This document shows, in pieces, positions 39,171-47,842 of a DNA stretch of 64,000 nt (the stretch's first letter is position 1; each line of letters opens with the position of its first letter). The stretch is from Rhizobium sp. CG5 (GTDB lineage: Bacteria; Pseudomonadota; Alphaproteobacteria; Rhizobiales; Rhizobiaceae), in the NCBI RefSeq assembly GCF_023701945.1, contig NZ_JABAEF010000005.1, forward strand, positions 1-64,000, in the 5' to 3' direction. Made by a program: the position numbers and the translations under genes. The notes under the pieces were generated by a model. That model searched no databases, was not told the DNA's origin, and saw nothing but the letters and a program-made list of their open reading frames with translations.

Positions 39171-41534
39171 GTGGTAAAATTCCCGCGGGACAGAACCCGG
39201 CCGACCGGCGCAGACACCGGCAAAGCGCGGCGCGGCGGCGCCGGGTCGAAAACCGATGAACCGGTGATCATCCATGGCGCCGTGCCGCCGCGCGATGTCC
39301 TGCTGCGCTTCATCACCGACAATCCCGACCGTGCCTCCAAGCGGGAGATCGCCAAGGCCTTCGGGCTGAAGGGCGATACGCGCGTCGAATTGAAGGCGCT
39401 GCTGCGCGATCTGGAACAGGACGGCCTGCTGCAGAAAAGCCGCAAGACGCTAACCCGTCCCGGCGCCCTGCCGCCGGTCACCGTTCTCGATATCACCACC
39501 CGCGACAAGGATGGCGAGTTGATCGGCCGGCCGGCCGAATGGCCGGAGGAGCTGGGCGTGGCGCCGGCCGTTGCCATCCGCCAGTCGAGCGCCGATCGCG
39601 CCAATGGCAAGACGCCCGTCGGCGGCCTCGGCGACCGCGTGCTGGCAAAGATCTTTCCCGCCAAGGATCGTGACGGTCCGGCCTATACGGCCCGCATCAT
39701 CAAGCTGATCGACAAGCGCCGGGGCGCATTGCTCGGGGTTTACCGGGACATGGCCGATGGCGCCGGGCGGCTGATGCCGATCGAACGGCGCGGCGAGGAG
39801 ATGGTCATCGACGCCGCCGACCGGGGCGACGCCAAGGACGGCGACCTGGTCGAGGTCGAACTCGGCCGGGCCGGCCGCCTCGGCCTGGCGCGTGCCAAGG
39901 TTCTGTCGGTGGTCGGTTCGGTCGCCTCGGAAAAGGCGATCTCGATGATCGCCATCCACGCCCACGGCATTCCCTATATCTTTCCGCCCTCCGTGCTGGC
40001 GGACGCCGATGCGGCGGGACCGGCGACCATGTCGCATCGCGAGGACTGGCGCCAGCTGCCGCTGATCACCATCGATCCGCACGATGCCAAGGACCATGAC
40101 GACGCGGTCTATGCCGAGCCCGATCCCTCGCCCGACAATCCGGACGGCGTCATCGTCACCGTGGCGATCGCCGACGTCTCCTGGTATGTCCGGCCGAAAT
40201 CGGCGCTCGACCGGGAAGCCCTGAAGCGCGGCAATTCGGTCTATTTCCCGGACCGCGTCGTGCCCATGCTGCCGGAGCGGATCTCCAACGACCTCTGCTC
40301 GCTGAAGGAAGGCGTCGACCGCCCTGCCCTTGCTGTGCGCATGGTGTTTTCCAGCGAGGGCCGCAAGGCGAGCCATACGTTCCATCGCATCATGATGAAG
40401 AGTGCTGCAAAACTCTCCTACCAGCAGGCCCAGGCAGCGATCGACGGCAATGCCGACGACAAGGCCGGGCCGCTGCTGGAGCCCATCCTGAAACCGCTAT
40501 GGCATGCCTATGCCATCCTGAAACGGGGGCGCACGCGGCGCCAGCCGCTCGAACTCGACATGCCGGAGCGCAAGCTGATCCTCAAAGAGGATGGCACGGT
40601 CGATCGCGTCCATATTCCCGACCGCCTCGACGCCCACAAGCTGATCGAGGAAATGATGATCCAGGCCAATGTCTCGGCCGCCGAGACATTGGAAAAGAAG
40701 CAGCAGCGGCTGGTCTACCGGATCCACGATGCCCCGACGCTGTCGAAGCAGGAGGCGCTGCGCGAATTCCTGGCGACGATCGGCATTTCGCTGGCCAAGG
40801 GCGCTGCGCTGCGATCCAACAGCTTCAACGGCATCCTGGCCAAGGCGATCGACACGCCGCACCAGACCATGGTCAACGAAATGGTGCTGCGCTCCCAAAG
40901 CCAGGCGATCTACAGTCCGGAGAATATCGGTCATTTCGGTCTCAACCTGCTGAAATATGCCCATTTCACCTCGCCGATCCGCCGGTATGCCGACCTGATC
41001 GTGCATCGCGCCCTGGTCGGCTCGCTGGGGCTCGGCGATGGCGGCATCACCCAGGAGGAAGAGGCTGGGCTCGACGATGTGGCCGCGGAAATCTCGACCT
41101 TCGAGCGCCGCGCCATGGCCGCCGAGCGCGACACCGTCAACCGGCTGATCGCTCATCACCTGGCGGGGCGCATCGGCGACGAATTCGACGGCCGGATCTC
41201 CGGCGTGACGAAATCCGGCCTGTTCATCAGCCTGCCGCAATTCGGTGCCGACGGCTTTATCCCGGTGTCGACGCTGGGTCGCGATTATTTCCTTTACGAC
41301 GAGGCCCATCAGGCGCTGACCGGCGAAAAGACCGGGCTTGGCTATCAACTCGGCGACGCGGTATCGGTCAAGCTTGTGGAAGCGATCCCGCTGGCCGGCG
41401 CCTTGCGCTTTGAAATGCTGAGCGAGGGGCGCAAGATGCCGACCGGCATCCGCTCGTTCCACAAGGCGTCGCGGCGGCCCCAGTCCGGCGCCTACCGGCA
41501 GCCGGGAACACGACCCCCGCGCGGCCGTCGCTGA
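39171..41534 (+). CDS. rnr: Ribonuclease R
   Basis: RNase R (787 residues) is a processive 3'-5' exoribonuclease of the RNB family that degrades structured RNA. An N-terminal winged-helix region (SKREIAKAFGLKGDTRVELK) precedes cold-shock domains; the catalytic Asp cluster is IDPHDAKDHDDAVYAE, with YAHFTSPIRRYADLIVHRAL toward the end of RNB, and a C-terminal S1 domain (GRISGVTKSGLFISLPQFGAD). It starts with GTG 39171, 3 nt after topA, so topA-rnr are coupled. Confidence 0.95.
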   Translation: MVKFPRDRTRPTGADTGKARRGGAGSKTDEPVIIHGAVPPRDVLLRFITDNPDRASKREIAKAFGLKGDTRVELKALLRDLEQDGLLQKSRKTLTRPGALPPVTVLDITTRDKDGELIGRPAEWPEELGVAPAVAIRQSSADRANGKTPVGGLGDRVLAKIFPAKDRDGPAYTARIIKLIDKRRGALLGVYRDMADGAGRLMPIERRGEEMVIDAADRGDAKDGDLVEVELGRAGRLGLARAKVLSVVGSVASEKAISMIAIHAHGIPYIFPPSVLADADAAGPATMSHREDWRQLPLITIDPHDAKDHDDAVYAEPDPSPDNPDGVIVTVAIADVSWYVRPKSALDREALKRGNSVYFPDRVVPMLPERISNDLCSLKEGVDRPALAVRMVFSSEGRKASHTFHRIMMKSAAKLSYQQAQAAIDGNADDKAGPLLEPILKPLWHAYAILKRGRTRRQPLELDMPERKLILKEDGTVDRVHIPDRLDAHKLIEEMMIQANVSAAETLEKKQQRLVYRIHDAPTLSKQEALREFLATIGISLAKGAALRSNSFNGILAKAIDTPHQTMVNEMVLRSQSQAIYSPENIGHFGLNLLKYAHFTSPIRRYADLIVHRALVGSLGLGDGGITQEEEAGLDDVAAEISTFERRAMAAERDTVNRLIAHHLAGRIGDEFDGRISGVTKSGLFISLPQFGADGFIPVSTLGRDYFLYDEAHQALTGEKTGLGYQLGDAVSVKLVEAIPLAGALRFEMLSEGRKMPTGIRSFHKASRRPQSGAYRQPGTRPPRGRR

Positions 41535-41560
41535 GATCGACGACAGGAAAGGAACCCGGC

Positions 41561-42019
41561 ATGCACACCGACACGCCTGCAGACCCCGTTGTCCGCTACG
41601 GCGCGGATCCCCTGCCCGAGCGACCGCTCGGCCGGTCGATCGGTCGTGGCCTGCTGTGCCGCTGTCCGGCCTGCGGCGGCGGCAAACTGTTTCGCAGCTA
41701 TCTGAAACCGGTCGACCATTGTGCGGCCTGCGGCGAAGCGATGTTCCACCACCGGGCTGACGATCTGCCGCCCTATCTGGTGATCATCGTGCTCGGCCAT
41801 GTGCTGCTGGGCGGGTTCATGATGACCGACCTGGTGTTTCCCGCCTCCTCCTGGATCCATCTCGCCATCTGGGCGCCGCTCGGCGTGATCATCGCCCTTG
41901 CGACACTGCAGCCGATCAAGGGTGGCGTGGTCGGCCTGCAATGGGCGCTGCGCATGCATGGCTTCAGCGGCGAAGAGGACACCCCTGAGGACGTTCTTCC
42001 GCCAAAGCCGGACGCATGA
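41561..42019 (+). CDS. DUF983 family membrane protein
   Basis: A 152-residue protein with two zinc-ribbon-like CxxC pairs (LLCRCPACGGGKLF and DHCAACGEAMFHH) followed by two membrane segments. This is the DUF983 layout; function unknown, common in alphaproteobacteria. AGGAA precedes ATG 41561. Its stop overlaps the ATG of the Nudix gene, so the pair is translationally coupled downstream of rnr. Confidence 0.88.
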   Translation: MHTDTPADPVVRYGADPLPERPLGRSIGRGLLCRCPACGGGKLFRSYLKPVDHCAACGEAMFHHRADDLPPYLVIIVLGHVLLGGFMMTDLVFPASSWIHLAIWAPLGVIIALATLQPIKGGVVGLQWALRMHGFSGEEDTPEDVLPPKPDA

Positions 42020-42711
42020 CACCCCATCCCTTCGACGGCCAGCCTGAGGGCCCTCCCGTCCCGCTGCGGCTGCGTCCAAAGGATGCGGCGACGCTGGTGT
42101 TGCTCGATCGTGGCCAGGGCCGCGTGCGCGTCCTGATGGGCAAGCGCGACCGCAAACATGCCTTCATGCCGGATGTCTACGTGTTTCCGGGCGGACGACG
42201 CGACCGCGCCGACATGTTTCGTGCCTTCGCGACCGATCTGCATCCAGATGTGCTCCGCCGTCTGATGGAGGGCAACCAGGGGGACGCGGCGCGGCGCAGA
42301 GCGCGCGGGCTGGCGATTGCGGCGATCCGCGAATTGCAGGAGGAAACGGGCCTTGTCATCGGCGGCAAGGATGCCCACTCGCACACCTCGATCGCCAGCC
42401 TCTCCTGCCTGCGCTATGTGGCGCGTGCCATTACGCCGCCCGGCAATATACGCCGGTTCGATACCCGTTTTTTTCTGGCCTTTACCGACGAAGCCGGCCT
42501 GGACCCTGCTCAGATCCGCGATTCCGATGAATTGCAGGATGTGCGCTGGCTTGACATCGAAGATATTTCAGGTCTGAACATGCCCTCCATTACCCAGACG
42601 ATATTCGAGCACGTGAAAATGCAGATGAAACTTGATCCGTCTTTACCCTTTGGAAGTAGCGGGCCGTTTTACTTCGCACGGCGCGGCCGATTCCATTGTG
42701 GCATCATTTAA
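42016..42711 (+). CDS. Nudix hydrolase with interrupted Nudix box
   Basis: The 231-residue protein shows VYVFPGGRRDRAD, then about 40 residues, then AIRELQEETGLVIGG. The Nudix box is thus split by an insertion, as in the NUDT7/8/19-like CoA and acyl-CoA pyrophosphatase branch. The catalytic REx2EExG is intact, so Mg2+-dependent cleavage of a nucleoside-diphosphate-linked substrate is expected. Substrate unknown. It overlaps the DUF983 gene by 4 bp and precedes the MFS gene by 9 bp. Confidence 0.87.
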   Translation: MTPHPFDGQPEGPPVPLRLRPKDAATLVLLDRGQGRVRVLMGKRDRKHAFMPDVYVFPGGRRDRADMFRAFATDLHPDVLRRLMEGNQGDAARRRARGLAIAAIRELQEETGLVIGGKDAHSHTSIASLSCLRYVARAITPPGNIRRFDTRFFLAFTDEAGLDPAQIRDSDELQDVRWLDIEDISGLNMPSITQTIFEHVKMQMKLDPSLPFGSSGPFYFARRGRFHCGII

Positions 42712-42720
42712 GGATCACCC

Positions 42721-43905
42721 ATGTCTCAACCGATGAACGGTGAACCCGGCCACCGCGAAGACATCCACTGGCCCTCGCTGTTTGCCGCCATCTCGGCGAT
42801 CTCGGCGGTCGGCATCGCCATCGGTCTCGGCCTGCCGCTGCTCAGCATCATCCTCGAAAAGCGCGGCATATCGTCGACGCTGATCGGCCTCAATTCGGCC
42901 ATGGCCGGGATCGCCGCCATGGCTGCGGCGCCGATCACCACCCGGCTTGCCCATTCCTTCGGCGTTGCCCGCACCATGCTGTGGGCGGTGCTGTTTGCCG
43001 CCATCAGCGCCCTGGGCTTCTACTTTGCCGAAGAGTTCTGGATGTGGTTTCCGCTGCGCATCGTCTTTCACGGCGCCACGACCACCCTGTTCATCCTGTC
43101 GGAATTCTGGATCAACGCGGCCGCCCCGCCGTCACGGCGCGGCCTGGTGCTGGGCATCTATGCGACGGTCCTCGGCATCGGCTTTGCCTCCGGGCCGCTG
43201 CTGTTCTCGGTGATCGGCAGCGACGGCATCCTGCCGTTTGCCGTGGGCGCCATCGCCATTCTCGCCGCCGCCATTCCGATCTATATCGCCCGCAACGAAA
43301 GCCCGGCCCTGGACGAAAAGCCCAGCCGGCACTTTCTGCGCTATATCTTCCTGGTGCCGACCGCCACCGCCGCCGTCTTCGTGTTCGGCGCGGTCGAGGC
43401 CGGCGGCCTGTCGCTGTTCCCGATCTATGCCACCCGCACCGGCTTTACCGAATCGCAGGCGGCCCTGCTGCTGACAGCGATGGGGGTCGGCAATATGGTG
43501 TTCCAGATCCCGCTTGGCATGCTCTCCGACAAGCTCAAGGATCGCCGCCTGCTGCTGTCGCTGATGGCGGTGATCGGTCTGTTCGGCGCGTTGCTGCTGC
43601 CGCTGCTGACGTCGAATTGGGTGCTGATGGCGGTCGTGCTGCTTTTCTGGGGCGGCAGCGTCTCCGGCCTCTATACGATCGGGCTCAGCCATCTCGGCTC
43701 GCGACTCACCGGTTCGGACCTGGCCGCCGCCAATGCCGCCTTCGTGTTCTGCTATGCCGTCGGCACGGTGGCCGGGCCGCAGGCGATCGGTGCGGCCATC
43801 GACATCTCCGGAAATGACGGCTTTGCCTGGGCAATTGCCGGCTTCTTTGCGCTTTATGTCCTGCTTTCCATAGGCCGGCTGCTTTTTCGGCGGAAAGAGG
43901 GTTGA
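42721..43905 (+). CDS. MFS transporter (YcaD/sugar-type subgroup)
   Basis: A 394-residue inner-membrane protein with 12 predicted helices. The loop between helices 2 and 3 is degenerate (APITTRLAHSFGVART), while the second half has IPLGMLSDKLKDRRLL, a good MFS signature. FILSEFWINAAAPPSRRGLVLGIYATVLG resembles helix 4-5 of the YcaD-like group, split here as SEFWINAAAPPSRRG and LGIYATVLG. Substrate unknown. AAGGA precedes ATG 42721; it is probably the last gene of the rnr-DUF983-Nudix-MFS string. Confidence 0.84.
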   Translation: MSQPMNGEPGHREDIHWPSLFAAISAISAVGIAIGLGLPLLSIILEKRGISSTLIGLNSAMAGIAAMAAAPITTRLAHSFGVARTMLWAVLFAAISALGFYFAEEFWMWFPLRIVFHGATTTLFILSEFWINAAAPPSRRGLVLGIYATVLGIGFASGPLLFSVIGSDGILPFAVGAIAILAAAIPIYIARNESPALDEKPSRHFLRYIFLVPTATAAVFVFGAVEAGGLSLFPIYATRTGFTESQAALLLTAMGVGNMVFQIPLGMLSDKLKDRRLLLSLMAVIGLFGALLLPLLTSNWVLMAVVLLFWGGSVSGLYTIGLSHLGSRLTGSDLAAANAAFVFCYAVGTVAGPQAIGAAIDISGNDGFAWAIAGFFALYVLLSIGRLLFRRKEG

Positions 43906-43929
43906 CTTTTCGGGAGCTATTTGTAGTTT
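43902..43929 (+). promoter_or_regulatory. Probable promoter of rpmG
   Basis: TTGACT (43902-43907), which overlaps the upstream MFS stop codon, a 16-bp spacer and TAGTTT (43924-43929). It would give an about 63-nt leader containing the hairpin at 43943-43970. Confidence 0.4.
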
Positions 43930-43942
43930 CCCGCCAGAATTT

Positions 43943-43980
43943 GCCGTGGAGCCATCCGGTCGTCCACGGCTTGATTTTTT
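43943..43980 (+). other. Leader hairpin with T tract before rpmG
   Basis: GCCGTGGA (43943-43950) and TCCACGGC (43963-43970) form an 8-bp stem with a 12-nt loop, followed by TTGATTTTTT. It could terminate the upstream MFS transcript or act as an attenuator in the L33 leader, being 18 bp before the L33 start codon. Which role applies cannot be told from sequence. Confidence 0.5.
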
Positions 43981-43998
43981 AGTGAAGGCAGGACGACC

Positions 43999-44166
43999 AT
44001 GGCGAAGGCTACAACAATCAAGATCAAGCTGCTGTCGACAGCCGACACGGGTTTCTTCTACGTCACGACGAAAAACAGCCGTACGATGACGGACAAGATG
44101 ACGAAGACCAAGTATGACCCGGTCGCACGTAAGCATGTTGAGTTCAAGGAAACCAAGATCAAGTAA
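43999..44166 (+). CDS. rpmG: Large ribosomal subunit protein bL33
   Basis: A 55-residue basic protein, [20 protein letters not shown] at the N-terminus, then [20 protein letters not shown] and a Lys-rich end. This is the standard alphaproteobacterial L33 without the zinc-binding cysteine pairs. It sits in the 50S subunit near the E site. It is monocistronic with its own terminator at 44189-44220. The frame was read directly because it is shorter than usual ORF cutoffs. Confidence 0.97.
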   Translation: MAKATTIKIKLLSTADTGFFYVTTKNSRTMTDKMTKTKYDPVARKHVEFKETKIK

Positions 44167-44188
44167 CTCTTGATTTCGGTGGAATTTC

Positions 44189-44220
44189 AAAAACGCGCGG
44201 TCGCAAGGCCGCGCGTTTTT
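44189..44220 (+). terminator. Rho-independent terminator of rpmG
   Basis: AAAACGCGCGG and CCGCGCGTTTTT flank an 8-nt spacer 22 bp after the rpmG stop, with a five-base T run at the end. It is a standard intrinsic terminator. Confidence 0.85.
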
Positions 44221-44297
44221 CGTTGTGCCGACGGATGCCCCTGCACGCGCCCCTGCCGGCGCCGACGACATTGAAAACGGGACTCTGCCCGGCCCAT

Positions 44298-44339
44298 AAC
44301 GAAAAACGCCGCGCTCTATCGAGCGCGGCGTTTTTCGTT
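44298..44339. other. Orphan perfect 19-bp hairpin (terminator-like, both strands)
   Basis: The arms 44298-44316 and 44321-44339 are perfectly complementary around a TATC loop; the outer part is AACGAAAAACGCC and its complement, the inner part GCGCTC. Because the arms carry A5 and T5, it could terminate transcripts of either strand. rpmG already has its own terminator, so this may end an unannotated small RNA, perhaps one from the right on the minus strand. Confidence 0.6.
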
Positions 44340-44992
44340 GAATAAGGGGGTCGGCAGACACGCAATAACGGCACGAGGAACCGTTTTTATATCGCATGTC
44401 CACCGACCGACCCCACGACCCAGGAGATGCGGCGGACCTGAGCATCATGGGGTATCTCTGTCTCACAAGGAGAACATAACCTCTTGTTGACCCAACTTCG
44501 CGCAATTCGTGAAAAAAATCAACAATTTCTTAACTGTGGCTAAATTTCACTTGCACTATGGTTAAGAGCGAAAACGCCCCGTCACACTTCCCAGCATATC
44601 TATGCTGTCGATCTGCAAGATTTAAATGCGCCGTCACCGTTATTATAGTGCGCGAAATACACGAGCATGACGTCGTCCACGGATATTTCCGGAACAATAA
44701 GCACATTTCCTCGGCTATACACGCATTGCGCCACTACAAAGCAAGAAGGGGCCGGAGTGAGCGTCGCAGGCACCGGATGGGCACGGTTTTTCATCAGCAT
44801 GGACATCCATGCCTAATTTTCCCATGCATAATACATGAGGATACTTCAAGGTGCAGGGAACTGGGCGCAGACCGGATTAAAGATCGGGCGTGCGAAAAAT
44901 CATCGTGAGCGCAGTGTTATCCACAGTGCCGTGCTGCGCAATAGCCTATTTGGGGAGATTGACACAGAAATCCGATGCTTTGCGACGGATCG
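44340..44992. other. Gene-free region downstream of pleD
   Basis: In these 653 bp I see no convincing gene. The base composition is less GC-rich than the surroundings (44500-44850). A perfect DnaA-box nonamer TTATCCACA occurs at 44917-44925, singly. A TTAACTGTGGCTAAA at 44531-44545 resembles a CtrA half-site pair but not exactly. A 116-codon open frame at 44558-44908 has codon use and composition unlike its neighbours and looks accidental. Confidence 0.4.
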
Positions 44993-46366
44993 TCAGGCTG
45001 CCACGGCCACCACGCGGTTGCGGCCAGTGTTCTTGGCCTGGTATAGCGCGCGGTCGGCCTGTTTCAGCAATTGTTCCGGCGTGTCGATGCCCGGCATGAT
45101 CGTCGCAATGCCCATCGATGCCGTGATATTGAGCTCGGAGCCTGACATCCGCAATTGAAACGGCTTGCTCTCGATGCGCTCGCGAAGCCGTTCGGCGACA
45201 GCCGCTGCCACGTCCAGAGACGTATCGGGCATGACCACCACAAATTCTTCGCCGCCATAACGGCAGGCAAGATCGGCGCCTCGGACGGTCGAGCGGATTC
45301 GGGCGGAGAACTCCCGCAGCACATCGTCGCCGGCGTCGTGGCCATAGGTGTCGTTGACCTGCTTGAAGCGGTCGATATCGGTCAGGCAGATCGACAAAGG
45401 ACGACCGCGGGCAAGCGCCCGGTTGAACAGCATCTTCAGGTGGCCATCGAGATAGCGGCGGTTGCTGAGGCCCGTCAGGCCATCCGTCACGGCCAGTTCG
45501 ATGGTCTGGTTGACGCTGGTGCGCAGCCGGTCGTTGAAGCGCTTGCGCCGGATCTGGGTCAGCGTGCGGGCCACCAGCTCGTTCGGGTCGATCGGCCGGG
45601 TGATATAGTCGTTGACGCCCAGATCGAGCGCCCGCGCCACCATCGGCTCGTTGCCATGGTCGGCAATCAGCAGCAGCGGAATGAAGCGGGTGCGATCCAG
45701 CGAGCGCAGCTGCGAGCAGAGCCGCAGCGGATCGTAGTCTTCCAGATTGGCATTGACGATCACCAGATCGAACGGGTTTTCGGCCGCCTCGAACAGGGCG
45801 GCCTGGGGATCGGACATGGCAACTACTTCGGCAACGGGCTTCAGAGCCTTGACGATGCGCTCCTGCGAGCTGCCGCGGCTGTCAACCAGCAGAACCTGGC
45901 CGGCCTCTTCCATGCGCCCGTCGTTCATCTTCAGCAGATCTTCCATGCCGATCTTCTGGGCGGTCTCGGCGCGGATGCGCAATTCGTCGCTGAGGGTCTT
46001 CAGGCGCACCAGGCTCTTGACCCGCGAGATCAGCTGCAAATCGTTGACCGGCTTGGTCAGAAAATCGTCGGCGCCTGCCTTCAGGCCGCGCACGCGGTCG
46101 GAGGGCTGGTCGAGGGCGGTGACCATGACAACCGGGATATGCGCCGTCTTCGGATTGGATTTCAGCCGGTCGCAGACCTCGAAGCCGTCCAGTCCCGGCA
46201 TCATGATGTCGAGCAGGATCAGGTCGACCTGGGTCTGATCGCAGATTTCCAGCGCCTTGAAGCCGTTGTCGGCGGTCAGCACGTCGAAATACTCCGACAG
46301 CAGCCTGGCCTCAAGCAGCTTCACGTTTGCCGGAACGTCGTCAACGACAAGAATTCGCGCGGTCAT
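44993..46366 (-). CDS. pleD: Response regulator / diguanylate cyclase PleD
   Basis: PleD (457 residues) has two receiver domains and a GGDEF domain, and makes c-di-GMP during cell-cycle-linked polar development. The phosphoacceptor is Asp 53 (VDLILLDIMMPGLDG); the second receiver (about residues 155-270) is an adaptor. The active-site motif is GGEEF at residues 371-375, and the inhibitory I-site RGAD lies at 362-365, five residues upstream, so product inhibition is expected. ATG 46366 starts the first receiver. divK is 19 bp upstream on the same strand. Confidence 0.96.
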   Translation of the reverse strand: MTARILVVDDVPANVKLLEARLLSEYFDVLTADNGFKALEICDQTQVDLILLDIMMPGLDGFEVCDRLKSNPKTAHIPVVMVTALDQPSDRVRGLKAGADDFLTKPVNDLQLISRVKSLVRLKTLSDELRIRAETAQKIGMEDLLKMNDGRMEEAGQVLLVDSRGSSQERIVKALKPVAEVVAMSDPQAALFEAAENPFDLVIVNANLEDYDPLRLCSQLRSLDRTRFIPLLLIADHGNEPMVARALDLGVNDYITRPIDPNELVARTLTQIRRKRFNDRLRTSVNQTIELAVTDGLTGLSNRRYLDGHLKMLFNRALARGRPLSICLTDIDRFKQVNDTYGHDAGDDVLREFSARIRSTVRGADLACRYGGEEFVVVMPDTSLDVAAAVAERLRERIESKPFQLRMSGSELNITASMGIATIMPGIDTPEQLLKQADRALYQAKNTGRNRVVAVAA

Positions 46367-46385
46367 GCAGGCTGTCCTGTAAGTT

Positions 46386-46757
46386 TCAAGCGTCGCCGAG
46401 ATAGGTCTTGATCGTCTCGATGAATTTAGGCACGGAAATCGGCTTGGAAACATAGGCTTCGCAGCCCCCCTGGCGTATCCGCTCCTCGTCGCCCTTCATG
46501 GCGAAGGCGGTGACGGCGATGACCGGGATGACGTGCAATTCATCGTCTTCCTTCAGCCATTTGGTGACCTCCAGACCAGAGACTTCCGGAAGCTGGATAT
46601 CCATGAGAATCAGATCGGGGCGATATTTGCGGGCCAGATCGAGGGCCTCAAGGCCATTGCGGGTCTGGATGGTGATATAACCGGACGCCTCGATAAGGTC
46701 ACGGAAGAGCTTCATGTTCAGCTCGTTGTCTTCGACTATCATGACCTTTTTGGGCAT
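46386..46757 (-). CDS. divK: Single-domain response regulator DivK
   Basis: DivK (123 residues) is a stand-alone receiver that links the kinases DivJ and PleC to the CckA-CtrA pathway. Asp 53 ([16 protein letters not shown]) is the phosphorylation site; acidic residues 9-10 and Lys in YVSKPIS complete the pocket. The start is ATG 46757. The divK-pleD operon order is the same as in Caulobacter. The promoter must lie in the 114 bp shared with the divergent DUF3572 gene. Confidence 0.97.
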   Translation of the reverse strand: MPKKVMIVEDNELNMKLFRDLIEASGYITIQTRNGLEALDLARKYRPDLILMDIQLPEVSGLEVTKWLKEDDELHVIPVIAVTAFAMKGDEERIRQGGCEAYVSKPISVPKFIETIKTYLGDA

Positions 46758-46871
46758 TCCACTGTCCTTGCGTCCCTGAGTGCAACCGTCTGTATATGGA
46801 GTGTCATCACGCCGATTGCATTCCCCCCACGGATTCATGTTAAAACCATTTAGTTGAAAAAGAGGTAACCC

Positions 46872-47189
46872 TTGAAAGAAATACGCAATAAGTCGGCGAG
46901 ACCTGCTCCTTCGAGCCAGGCTGCCCAGGAAACCGCCATTGCCATTCTTGGCTGGCTGGCCGGAGAGCCCGAGATGCTTGGCCGCTTTCTGGCGCTGAGC
47001 GGCGTTCAGGCGGATCAACTGCGCCAGGCGGTCAACGATCCCGGCTTCCTGGCCGGCATCGTCGATTTTCTCGCCTCCCATGAGCCAACCCTGCTGGCCT
47101 TCTGCGCTGCCACCGACACGGCGCCCGAAACGGTGATGATGGCCTGGCAGTATTTCTCCTCCCCGGGGCTCGAGTCGGGGGACTATTGA
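46872..47189 (+). CDS. DUF3572 family protein
   Basis: A 105-residue helical protein with [40 protein letters not shown] and [20 protein letters not shown], the DUF3572 pattern found in Rhizobiales. Function unknown. It starts with TTG 46872 with AGAGGT 5 nt upstream; no ATG lies in frame near the beginning. It is divergent from divK, and its stop overlaps the next ATG (TGATG). Confidence 0.85.
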   Translation: MKEIRNKSARPAPSSQAAQETAIAILGWLAGEPEMLGRFLALSGVQADQLRQAVNDPGFLAGIVDFLASHEPTLLAFCAATDTAPETVMMAWQYFSSPGLESGDY

Positions 47190-47842
47190 TGGAACTCGAC
47201 CTCGACCTCGATCATGTCAGGCTAGCCGACCGGCCGCTGGTGGTGTGTGACGTCGATGACGTGGTGCTGCAATTCATCGTCCCCTTTCAATCCTATCTCG
47301 ACAGCCTAGGTCACAGGCTGGTTCCCCGCTCGTTCCGGCTGCATGGCAATATCGTTTCGCAGGCCACAGAGGCTCCCCTGCCCGACCAGGAGGTCAGCGA
47401 CCTCATCGAGGCTTTCTTCGATGCCCAGGAGACCTGGCAGACGCCATTTTCGACGACGGCTGCGGCCATCGAGACCATCGCCCGTGACGCCGACATCGTG
47501 TTCCTGACCGCCATGCCGCCACGCTTTGCCGACCGGCGCCGGCGTCTGCTCGACACGATCGGCTTCTCCCAGCCCCTGGTGGCCACGCAACAGCCCAAGG
47601 GGCCGGTTGTCGAAACCCTGCATGCCGGACGCCCGCTGCCGGTCGCCTTCATCGACGACATGGCGCATAATCTGGTCTCGGTCGGCAGCCATGTCGCCGA
47701 TTGCCTGCTCCTGCACATGGTTCCGATCTCCGAGATCCATCGCCATGCGCCGATGGCAAAACCGCCCGTCCTGCGCGTTGCCGACTGGCCCGAGGCCACG
47801 CAGCATATCCGCCGGCACTGCGGTACCCGAGAGACCTCATAG
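47189..47842 (+). CDS. HAD-like hydrolase family protein
   Basis: The 217-residue protein begins with [16 protein letters not shown], a HAD motif I variant (DVDD in place of DxD with Thr/Val). [20 protein letters not shown] fits motif II, and [15 protein letters not shown] fits the acidic motif IV. It is probably a phosphatase-like enzyme of unknown substrate. ATG 47189 overlaps the DUF3572 stop. Its last 6 bp overlap the convergent GNAT gene. Confidence 0.75.
   Translation: MELDLDLDHVRLADRPLVVCDVDDVVLQFIVPFQSYLDSLGHRLVPRSFRLHGNIVSQATEAPLPDQEVSDLIEAFFDAQETWQTPFSTTAAAIETIARDADIVFLTAMPPRFADRRRRLLDTIGFSQPLVATQQPKGPVVETLHAGRPLPVAFIDDMAHNLVSVGSHVADCLLLHMVPISEIHRHAPMAKPPVLRVADWPEATQHIRRHCGTRETS

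Noticed and set aside
44531..44545. CtrA-like site TTAA-N7-TAAA
   Set aside because: The second half is imperfect and it lies downstream of pleD, not before any promoter.
44558..44908. 116-codon plus-strand frame in the rpmG-pleD gap
   Set aside because: Composition is unlike neighbouring genes (many Cys, His, Arg, Ser), no ribosome site, and no recognisable family.
44917..44925. Replication origin suggested by a DnaA box TTATCCACA
   Set aside because: It is a single nonamer with no cluster, no AT-rich unwinding element and no origin-linked genes.
46840..46854. CtrA-like site in the divK/DUF3572 intergenic region
   Set aside because: TTAA-N7-TAGT matches only the first half-site; divK control by CtrA cannot be claimed from this.
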